64,000 bases of DNA, taken from Erinaceus europaeus (taxonomy: Eukaryota; Chordata; Mammalia; Eulipotyphla; Erinaceidae). Of the stretch, positions 55,608-64,000 are shown piece after piece. The DNA lies in NCBI RefSeq assembly GCF_950295315.1, contig NC_080164.1, forward strand, positions 13,361,659 through 13,425,658. Direction: 5' to 3'. Position 1 is the first letter of the stretch. Each line of letters starts with the position of its first letter. A program made the position numbers and the translations under genes. The notes beneath the pieces were generated by a model. That model made no database searches and was not told the DNA's origin. It was given only the letters and a program-made list of their open reading frames with translations.

Positions 55608-55872
55608 GTTTTTTTTTTTAATTTTTATTTATTCCCTTTTGTTGCCTTTGTTGTTTTATTGTTGTAGTTATTGTTGTAGTTATTGATGTTGTCATTGTTG
55701 GATAGGACAGAGAGAAATGGAGAGAGGAGGGAAAGACAGAGGGGGAGAGAAAGACACCTGCAAACCTGCTCCGCCACCTGTGAAGGGACTCCCCTGCAGG
55801 TGGGGAGCCAGAGGTTTGAACCGGGATCCTTATACCAGTCCTTGTGCTTTGCGCCATGTATGCTTAATGCCA
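55608..55872 (-). mobile_element. ERI-type SINE
   Basis: Poly-T, 'ccttttgttgcctttgttg', 'gatgttgtcattgttggatagg', GA body, 'cctgcaaacctgctccgccacc', 'ggtttgaaccgggatcc' (B box), 'gtgctttgcgccatg'. The last 25 bp of the head are missing. Confidence 0.92.
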
Positions 55873-56264
55873 TGGATCCTCAAGTGAAAATAATAAAACA
55901 AATGTATCAATTGTAACAATAATGCTACCTCCCACTGGAGAGCAGTGAAAGCTTTTCAAGCACTTGCTTATAGATCATCTAACCCAGAAGACACATCCTC
56001 CTCTTTGCGCTGCTTTTTTCTAATTGTTATTCTAATTGCTTTCTATTTTCTTCCTACCTCCAGTTGCAATTTCTCACTTTCCCACTCACCTTGCTTTATC
56101 AAGTGTCACCAATAAACAACTATAAAGGCACCTCAGAGAAGCAGCTGGACCAGGGGCTTCAGATGTGCTCCAAGAAGCAGAGCACAGAGTTTGCATGAAA
56201 GCCACAGATCACATCCTACCAGGCATTGGAAGGGATGATCCAAATCTAAGGGTTAGAAATGTAC
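55873..56264. other. Unique non-coding sequence
   Basis: Nothing recognised. Confidence 0.4.
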
Positions 56265-56520
56265 AACTGGTGACCAGGTAGTTAGTGCACTGGACTTAAA
56301 AACACAAGGTCTTGTGTTCAGTCTGCAGCACCACATATACCAGAGTCATGCTCAGGTGCCCTGTCCCCATGAAGAAATTCAGAGCCCAACAGAAGCTGAG
56401 GGAAATGATGCACCTTACAGGCACAGAAGTCCCAGCATCCCTCAGCAACTCCAGAAGAATCTCTGAGTAGTGTCTCCCTCCAGACACCACAGATAGAGGA
56501 AATGGACTTTCAACCGAGAC
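56265..56520 (+). mobile_element. Possible second-family SINE
   Basis: 'ggtgaccaggtagttagtgcactggac' and 'gtcttgtgttcagtctgcagcacc' look like tRNA A- and B-box regions. The downstream part lacks an obvious tail. Confidence 0.4.
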
Positions 56521-56814
56521 TCAGCTGGGAGTAGGACACAATTTTCAGGGTCCTAATATCTGTAGGTAATGAGTCTGGACAAGTAGACAGAAGAGATTAT
56601 GAAGCAGAGAGTAAGAAGAAGTTACCCCCAAGTATAGGTCGGCCTGCCAATGTCCATGTCCATCTGAGAAGCAATTGCAGACGCTAGACCTTCCACCTTC
56701 TGCATAAAGAATTTTGGTACATACTCCTGGAGGAGTAAAGAATAGGTAGACATCCACTGGAGGGACAGGACATGGAACTCTTTGGTGGTGGGAACTGTAT
56801 GGAATTGTACCCCT

Positions 56815-56888
56815 CGCGAGTCGAGTCAGGCGGTAGTGCAGCAGGTTAGGCACAAGTAGTACAAAGCACATGGACTGGTGTAAGGAAC
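56815..56888 (+). mobile_element. 74-bp tail-less SINE head
   Basis: Only the tRNA-like head is present ('gagtcaggcggtagtgcagcaggtt', 'gtacaaagcacatggac', 'ggtgtaagga'); it stops before the B box with no CT body or A-tail. Flanks TGTACCCCT at 56806-56814 and 56889-56897 are an exact 9-bp target duplication. Confidence 0.8.
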
Positions 56889-56905
56889 TGTACCCCTGTT
56901 ATTTT

Positions 56906-57605
56906 TCAATTATTTATTTATAAAATTGAAACATTGACAAGACCACAGGATAAGAGGGGGCACATTTCCACACATTGCCAACCCCCAGAGCCCATGTCCT
57001 ATCCCTCCCTTGATAGTTTCCTAGTCTTTATCCCTCTGGGAGTATGGACCCAGGGTCATTATGGGGTGCAGAAGGTGGAAGGTCTGGCTTCTGTAACTGC
57101 TTCCCCACTGAACATGGGCATTGGCAGGTCAGTTCATACTTCCAGCCTGTCTCTCTCTTTCCCTAGAAGGAGGGGGACCTGGGATGCAGAGGTTACCATA
57201 GGCTCCTGTGCTAAATATGAGTCCCAGATCAAACTGGTAGGGTTTACACTTCCACATATTTGGAAGCTACTCTCTTCCCTGATCCAGTTTTCTAGTCCTT
57301 TTTCCAATATGACATCATCTCCCCAGACAATAACCTGGATTCACCTGCATATTAGATGTCAGGCTCAGGCAAAAACTAGTAAAGCCATGGGCCTTCTGGA
57401 ATATACCTTAGCTTTTTCCACTAGCTTTTTCCAAAACAGAGACCCCAATCTTCATCTGCAATATTCATGCCTTTAGGTTCATGATTAGTCAACAATTTGT
57501 TCTGCATTATATCTTAACTCTTTTTCCGCCACCAGGTTCCAGATGATACCATGATGCCAGCCCAACATGCTTGGGCAGAGGACCCCACCATGTGTCTTGG
57601 AGTAG
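56906..57605 (-). mobile_element. Twin-primed (5'-inverted) L1 3'UTR insertion
   Basis: 12-bp duplications CCCTGTTATTTT (56894-56905, 57606-57617) bound one 700-bp event. 56906-57189 is the minus-strand 3' end. 57190-57605 is plus-strand and covers the adjoining upstream 3' UTR ('cctgtgctaaatatgag' to 'gtgtcttggag'). The two halves meet at neighbouring positions of the L1, the signature of twin priming. Confidence 0.9.
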
Positions 57606-57665
57606 CCCTGTTATTTTATAATTTTGTTAGTCATTATTAAATTACTAGTAAAAAATTAAAAATAA

Positions 57666-58114
57666 AAAGATGTACCCCAAGAGGAATCAAGGCAAAAGAC
57701 TCAAAGGTCAGTCAAACAAGATCTCTTCAGAAGTTCACTGCTACTTCCTCAACTGGAAATTGGATCTTTCAAAAGATGATTAGGTTATAATGAGGAGTTC
57801 CTTAGGGTGAGTCTAATCCAATCGGACTGCTTGTTTTCTTAAAAGGAATAAATGTTCACACACAGAGAAACTGAAGGGCTAGACACACAGAGGAACCACA
57901 AAGTGGGGGCCAACGGGTAGTGGAGAGCTCAAAAATAAGGAGAGAGACCCTGGGAAAAGTCATCCTTGCCAGTACCTTGACCTTGAACTTATAACATGAA
58001 AAATAAAAGTTTTGTCCTTAAAATCATCTAGGATGCTATAGTATTCCAAGAAAAGTATATAATTACTCACTGGATAAATTAAACAGGAGAATATCAAGCT
58101 AGATTTCCTAGGTT
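57666..58114. other. Unique non-coding sequence
   Basis: Nothing recognised. Confidence 0.4.
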
Positions 58115-58335
58115 CCAAATTTCACATGAACACTTACTAACTATGTAGCCCTGGATAAATTATGTAACCAATCTGTGCCTCAGTCATAAGACATCCAATA
58201 GTTCCTGTCTCACAGTGGTAACATAAAGATCAAGTAAAATAATCCTTACAAAGTGGCTGGGAAGCTATTTAGCACATGATAAGATGCTACATAAATGTCA
58301 GTATCATAAAAAACACTACCACCATCATCATCATC
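58115..58335 (+). repeat. MIR remnant, near full length
   Basis: 'acttactaactatgtagccctggataaattatgtaacc', 'tctgtgcctcag', 'gttcctgtctcacag', 'gatcaagtaaaataatcc', 'gctatttagcacatgataagatg', 'cataaatgtcagtatc' and an ATC-rich end. Confidence 0.8.
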
Positions 58336-58487
58336 ACTACCATCATCCAATGTGTAAGGATTTCTATAGGTTTATGAAAAGTTACAGAGAAATGAATGCG
58401 AGTAAGAAAACCATGGAGATGGAAATGGATTCTTGAGCCAGAAAGTTTGTGGCCTAAGCTTCTTCCATGAGAATAGGTAATCTGGGG

Positions 58488-58700
58488 GCTAAGCAGTGGC
58501 ACACCTGGTTAAGTGCACACATTACAGTAGGCAAGGACCAAGGGTTGAAGCCCCTGGTCTCCACCCGTAGGGGGAAGACTTCATGAGTTGTAAAGCAGGG
58601 CTGCAGACATCTGTTTCTTTCCCTCTCTAGTTACCCAATTTCTCTCTGTCTCTATACAATTAAAAATAAATAAACAAATAAATATTTTTTAAAAAAATAT
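58488..58700 (+). mobile_element. tRNA-derived SINE (older subtype)
   Basis: 'gggggctaagcagtggcacacctgg', 'gggttgaagcccc' (B box), 'ggggaagacttcatgagttg', CT body, A/T-rich tail. Confidence 0.85.
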
Positions 58701-58754
58701 CTAATTTTTAGACCTGAAGACAGTACTGGAAGATGGAGAATTTTTATTTCCTTT

Positions 58755-58771
58755 AATTCTCTCTCTTTCTC

Positions 58772-58810
<39 letters not shown>

Positions 58811-58873
58811 CCTCTCTCTCTCCCTCTGTCTCTTTCTCTCAACTCTCTCTTCTATCTTTCTCTCTCTCTCTGA
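58755..58873. repeat. (TC)n low-complexity tract
   Basis: Imperfect polypyrimidine repeat of about 115 bp. Confidence 0.92.
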
Positions 58874-58879
58874 AGCAAG

Positions 58880-61800
58880 GTCTTCCCAGAGTTCAAAAAG
58901 AATTCGGCAATCAACAATAAAATACCATTGTCTTCAGTAAACTGAACAGCAGCATCACCTTGATTATGTATTATGGAGTGGCCTGTAGACTATCACAATC
59001 CAAGAACAAGAGAAAGAAAAATTGTGGACTTACATTAATTTTTGAAGTTGAATTTCTAATAATCTTCTACTAGGTCACTGCACAGGAAAAAAATGTGAAA
59101 TCTTGTTCCCCTTGAGGAGAAGGCTCCCCTGTGATGAAGAAGTGTACAAGAGTTACAATTCAAACTGTAGGATAATCTATACTGAATTCCCTTTTTTAAA
59201 AAAGAAAATAGACCTGTGTTTTCAGATGAAACAATATACATATATTGGTTGAAAAGATGGCTTGCCTGAAAATGTAAGCACAGGCTCTGTGGCATGGTAA
59301 TAACATACAGAACTAAATATTTGGTCCTTCAAGTTTTCCACAATCTTCATTTCAGCCTGCCTAGGAAAAAGGAGATTGAAGCCACATTCCCAGAAATGTC
59401 ATATTTATCGACAGTGATAAATTTCTCAAGCTTGAAGGACTCATCTGCACTTACTTCAGCAGCAGAAACTCAGAAAATGGGCAATTGCTTCCCCAACATG
59501 ATAAAAGCATCCTAGAGCTGATCAATTGATTGGGAAAAAAAATGATGAGCCTACCAAAGGAACTCTGGGAGAGCAGTGAAGTTCAGAGACAGAACCCAAG
59601 CGTGACTGAGAAAGGCAAGCTGTCTAGCACAACAAATGGACCTGAGCAGATGCTGCATATTACAAGTACAGCTCATGATGATTTTTCCCCCTCATCAACT
59701 GGGATCAAACTGCTTATCATCAGACTTTGACTAGTCTATATAGCTTGATCTCAGAATTCTCCTTTTAGTATTGTGTTTCTAAGACCAAAAGGGAGACCAA
59801 TGTTGATTTAAAAAAGAGATAATCTCTGACGATTTTATTATTTATTCACCCCTCTGAAAAATCAGATTTCAAAAAAATATCAGTTAGATATGTACCTTTG
59901 TGACCTTTCATACCCTTACAACCAAGTCTAGAAGCTCTGAGTTATGTGTCTGTCGAATAAGGTAGGTAGGGAAGCTTTTAATAAGACAGAGAAGGAGTGG
60001 GAGCTTGATGAGGCAGGTAGAGAGGAGGGAATGCATCTGTTGTTCTGTTTGGTGTTGAGGAGTTTCTGGGGATGTTTACAATTTGTGGCCATGAACTCCC
60101 TGTGAGTGGCTCCACCCTACATCCTGTTTGATAGGCCAGGGGATCTATTGTCTACTTCTGCTCTACACAAACTTGGCTGGGTTACACAGCTAACTACAGC
60201 TCTACAAATGCTAGACCTGTGGCATTACTCCCCCCCCCCTTGTTTATTATTATGTGTTGACATCCAGACAGATTCTCAGGCAGGTCCTGTAGACTTCAGA
60301 TTTTCACAATATTACAATTTCAGCAGGCTGAATGTTAAAAAATGGAAATTGGACAGACGGTTATCAACTTTAATCGACCATTAGAGCATCGGAGCCTGAA
60401 GGCAGAGTATTTAACGGTTGGAATGGGGTGGTCACTAAAATGCTGTCTCTTTCATTTGGAATCTGGGAATAAAGCCAACCCAGATAAAAAGGGAAAAAGC
60501 CATTACTCTGACAGCTGTGGCAGAGCACAAGGATCAGTGTTGCAAAGGAGGCCAAGATGCAAATATTGCAGAGCACTTGGGGAAGGTTTGTCTACTGACT
60601 CTGCTTTGCAGATTTTTGTACATAATGGAGATAAATAAGCCAAGGAATGAGATACTGAACTCCCAGAAAGAAGACTATTATCTGATATCAAAAAAAAATG
60701 AGATACTGTGACATCAAATTATATTGCCAGCCTTGGCCTCAATATGTCACCACCTTCCAGGCAGCAATGACTGTCTTCCTGGAAAAGCAAATCATCTGCT
60801 GCTTCGGTTGGGCCTCTCTGCCTCAGCTCCTGAGCATGGAACACTGCTGGTGCTGCAGAGAAGGATGCCAGGTCTTTGTTTTCAGTGATCCCTGATCTGA
60901 GTGAGTTTTCACCTGTTGGCAACCATGCTGCAAAGGTCACCCACAGCAACGTTGTTTTATTGGAAGGTGAGACTCCTTTCTCCTTCATGCTTCTGTCAGC
61001 CAGGCCAGATTCGTTCCTGATGTCGTTTACTGTGCTAATGTGGTTTTTCACATTATGAACTTTCAGAATGTTAAACTGAGCACAGTTTTCCTTTAAACAA
61101 AATATATTGTTTGTGTAAAGAGTCTAATGGCCCATAGCGATTCAATTTACATGTAAAGTACAAGATTTCATATTGAATCAGTTTTATTACTTCACATATG
61201 AAAGATATTGAGCAGTGGTAGGTATATTGTATTTGTATCAGAAAAAAAATACAAGGGCAGATTTATTGGGCTTGTGCTTAATACGATTAGAATCGATTAT
61301 CTCAATGAGAGGCAAGACATCTGTTCATTGTGGGAAGAAACATCATTTCCACGGCACCACTGTTTTCTTATCCACTGAACCCTTGTCCCTCTTCACTTGT
61401 GGAAGCTTCCCTAGTTAAAGAGTTAAGAAAGTCTCCCAGAGTGTTTGGGTTTACTCTCTAGCAGCGAAAAGGGAATATTGTTAACATTATTTAAAATTAA
61501 GTACATTTGTTCTGCTGGGTATTGTACCAAGCACGAAACACCTGAGCTATTTTATCACTGGTTGTTGCTGTGTGCTAATTATGTTGATCTGCTTGACCTC
61601 TCCAACACTGTTTTTAATCTTTCTCATATTGTCTCTATTGTGGAAACCCTAGATCTGTTTCCCTTTATCCTTTAGCTTTCCTTTCTAGTCATTGCATGAT
61701 CTCTTTGCAGAATGATCTGTGCTCTACTAAACTAAGAACTATTTGAAATACTTCAGGAGAGAGTTAATAACTTGCTTTATTAATCTGGAAGGATTTTCTT

Positions 61801-62664
61801 TAAGCACCACTGTTAAGACAGATGAGATAACCATTCCAAATGTTCCTAACAAGCAGATTCTCTGGATGTTCTATCTGCATTTCCCACAATAAATTTAATT
61901 CAATATAACTGAAACCCCCAATTAATATCACTTAAATCTAATGTGGATTAAGCATATTCTTGGTTTCACAGAAACTAAAACTAGAAAACAACTTTATAAG
62001 GGCCATACATACTTTGAAATGAACCTAATGTGAAAATAAATGTACTTTTCATATCCTGGGTGAAAATTTTTTAGTGTTTTTTTGTGTGTCTTCCACACTT
62101 TTAAGGGTGAAAAAAACCTTTTTTTTCTACTCAGACTTGCTTCTGGGAGTGAAAAAAAATCTTTATCTGTCTGTGTCTGAGTTAATGTGATTGTACTTTT
62201 GAATCTAGTAAGAATGTACAAATTTTCCATGGCCTTTTAGCCCCTAGGCATGCAGGCAAAGTTCAAACACAGCATTCCAAGTAAACGAAACTAAATAGAA
62301 CAGCTCAGGCCTTCACTCAAGGAAAAGCAAACAGATGAGTGAAGACCAGACCACAGTGCGGTTTCTGCTCGTGCCCCAGGGGACACAAGTACATTTACGC
62401 CAGGAGAAACGGTGCCTGTGGTGTGTCAGTGTGCACAGTCCCTCTGCACTGTGTTCCTCATGTGCCCTGCACAGTAAGGGCCTGGGATATAGATTAGTCC
62501 CAACACCACCATACTTGGGGGGGGGGGTAGTTACACTATCTTACCCTTTCTTTCGGCAGAAAAATGGAATACTTAGCACAAGTCCTGAGTTTATATTTTA
62601 AATTAAGATTCCCTCCAAATGACCCAATGCCCAATGAATGAGCGGATAAAAAAGATAGTCGATA
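58880..62664. other. Longest unique block (3.8 kb)
   Basis: No SINE or L1 recognised. Frames of 60-110 codons occur on both strands without domains or splice context. 61120-61380 is AT-rich with retained CpGs ('catagcgattcaatttac', 'aatacgattagaatcgatta') and could be a conserved non-coding element. C- or G-runs lie at 60231-60239 and 62517-62527. Confidence 0.4.
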
Positions 62665-62667
62665 GTC

Positions 62668-62955
62668 GGGAGTTGGGCGGTAGTGCAACAGGTTAGACGC
62701 ATGTGGCGCAAAGCGCAAGGACCTGCTTTAAGTATCCCAGTTTGAGCCCCCAGCTGGCTCCCCACCTGCAGGGGAGTTGCTTCACAGGCGGTGAAGCAGG
62801 TCTGCAGGTGTCTGTCTTTCTCTCCCCCTCTCTGTCTTCCCCTCCTCTCTCCATTTCTCTCTGTCCTATCTAGTAATGATGACATCAATAACAATAAAAA
62901 AACCAAGGGCAACAAAAGGGAAAATAAATAAATATAAAATAAAAATATAATATAA
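62668..62955 (+). mobile_element. ERI-type SINE
   Basis: 'gggagttgggcggtagtgcaacagg', 'catgtggcgcaaagcgcaagg', 'ccagtttgagcccccagc' (B box), an 8-bp GGCTCCCC-type duplication near 62755, 'ttcacaggcggtgaagc', CT body, 'aagggcaacaaaaggg' tail. Confidence 0.93.
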
Positions 62956-62989
62956 AATAAATAAATAAATATAATATATATACTCAATA

Positions 62990-63245
62990 TTGGGGACTGG
63001 GTGATGGTGCACCCAGTTAAGTTATCAAATCACTATGTGCAAGGACTTGGGTTTGAGGCCCTGCTCCCCACCTTTAGGGAGTATACTTCACAAGCAGTGA
63101 AGCAGGTCTGCAGGTATCTATCTATCTCTCTCCCTTTCTGTGTCCTCTCCACTCTATATTTCTCTCTGTCATGTCAAACAAAAACAGAAAGGAGAAAAAT
63201 GGCTGCCAGTAGACCTGGATTAATTATGCAGGCACTGAGCCCCAA
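62990..63245 (+). mobile_element. tRNA-derived SINE with 3' domain
   Basis: 'ggggactgggtgatggtgcaccc', 'gggtttgaggccc' (B box), 'cttcacaagcagtgaagc', CT/CTAT body, 'aaaatggctgccagtagacc', 'gcactgagccccaacaaccctgg'. It sits directly behind the previous SINE in the same orientation. Confidence 0.88.
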
Positions 63246-63385
63246 CAACCCTGGAAGGAAGAAGACAAAGAAGGAGTAGGAGGTGAGGAAGAAGAGAAGA
63301 AGAGGAAGGAGAAGAAGAAGAAGGAGGAAGAGGAGGAGGAGGAGGAAGAGGTGGAGGAGAAGGAGAAGAAGAGAGGAAGGAAGAT
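63246..63385. repeat. (GAA)n/(GGA)n polypurine tract
   Basis: About 140 bp almost purely A/G on the plus strand, grown from the end of the SINE. Confidence 0.93.
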
Positions 63386-63389
63386 ATTC

Positions 63390-63835
63390 AATACCTACAA
63401 TTTACATGCACTCACAATGGTTATTATTCAGCTATTGAAAAAACAAATGAAATATTGCCATATGTAACAATATTGATGGAATTAGAGGGAAGTATTATGC
63501 TAGGTGAAATAAGACAGAAGCAGAAAGACAACTATTAGGTGATTTCACTCATGTGTGGGGTATAAAGAAACAAAGCATTGAGGAAAAAGTCAAACAAGCA
63601 AACAAAATCCTTGGATTCTGACCACAGAACTGAGACGACCTTACCAAAAAGGGAGAAGGGTCACAGAGCAGAGGGTCCAGTACACTGTGAGAGAGAGAGA
63701 TAATGGTACTGTGGTGGCAGACGCATTGTGGCAACATGCATGAATTCATCTCAGTTTGGACTCCTCAAACACACAAAAGGCTGTAAGTCAACATGAGCTC
63801 AATAAAAAAGAAAACAAATAAAATAATAAACAACA
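63390..63835 (+). mobile_element. Ancient L1 3' end
   Basis: 'aatggttattattcagctattg', 'caacaattgatgg-like' motif with 'aatattgatggaattagagg', 'attatgctaggtgaaataag', 'gtgatttcactcatgtgtggg', then about 300 bp of 3' UTR and an A-rich tail (63800-63835). This is the conserved ORF2 end of old mammalian L1s. Confidence 0.75.
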
Positions 63836-64000
63836 AAAAAGAAATTATTTCCTCCCCAAGAAATCTTTCTGCCTTCAGACTCCCAAGTCTAGGCCTAGCT
63901 GCTAAATCCAACATGCCAAGAGCCATGATTGGCATCAGGAAGGAAGTGGCAGCACGTGCGTCTATAGTCACTCAGGTGGGTCAGAACAGCCTGATTACTG
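63836..64000. other. Unassigned sequence to window end
   Basis: Nothing recognised. Confidence 0.35.

Larger units (their letters stand above)
56625..57660 (+). mobile_element. Older L1 3'UTR type A, host of two inserts
   Basis: Host pieces: 56625-56814 ('aagtataggtcggcctgcc', 'ggtggtgggaactgtatgg'), 56889-56905 and 57606-57660 ('tataattttgttagtcattattaaatt', A-rich tail). Joined without the inserts they form one continuous 3' end. The inserts are a SINE head and a twin-primed L1. Confidence 0.85.

Noticed and set aside
59294..61058. Cluster of 60-110-codon frames on both strands
   Set aside because: No splice sites in consistent phase, no domain, overlapping frames on both strands; consistent with chance in unique DNA.

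Overview
The window looks like non-coding, repeat-saturated nuclear DNA from a hedgehog-type insectivore (Erinaceidae, e.g. Erinaceus). This is inferred from about two dozen copies of a tRNA-derived SINE with a CT-rich body, A/T-rich tail and B-box-like GGTTCGAGCCC, which matches what I know of the hedgehog ERI SINEs. A lineage-specific L1 with several distinct 3' ends and old mammalian repeats (MIR, L2, ancient L1) support a placental mammal. I find no host protein-coding exon, no tRNA or rRNA gene and no CRISPR. Every convincing coding stretch belongs to a LINE-1.

Layout. 0-9 kb: solo LTRs at 345-710 and 5108-5318, several SINEs, old L1 tails and unique sequence. 9-19 kb: eroded ancient L1 cut by an LTR, SINEs and short young L1 inserts, then an internally deleted older L1 (16.6-19.1 kb). 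19.88-27.34 kb: the centrepiece, a full-length L1 on the minus strand with a 14-bp target-site duplication, a repeated promoter block, ORF1 with one stop, and a frameshifted ORF2. A young SINE sits beside its 5' end. 27.7-35 kb: old SINEs, L2 and MIR remnants, L1 3' ends. 35.24-40.22 kb: a plus-strand L1 whose 5' UTR is joined directly to the reverse-transcriptase half of ORF2. 40.8-44.8 kb: a nested pile of L1 pieces and a 260-bp solo LTR. 44.8-48.4 kb: mostly unique DNA with possible conserved non-coding sequence. 48.4-53.2 kb: an ancient L1 carrying at least seven later inserts. 53.2-64 kb: unique DNA, SINEs, MIR, a twin-primed L1 nested in another L1, and an old L1 tail.

There is no operon-like cooperation to describe. 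The logic of the window is retrotransposition: L1 supplies the enzyme and cuts at TTTT/AA-type sites, SINEs probably use the same machinery, and successive insertions give a readable relative chronology. I found no new biological system. The most informative items are the repeated L1 promoter block with ETS/YY1-like sites, the clean twin-priming inversion at 56.9-57.6 kb, the 74-bp tail-less SINE head beside it, and the 5'UTR-to-ORF2 fusion L1.

Limits: family names rest on memory and reading by eye. Boundaries without a stated target-site duplication are approximate to about 10-50 bp.
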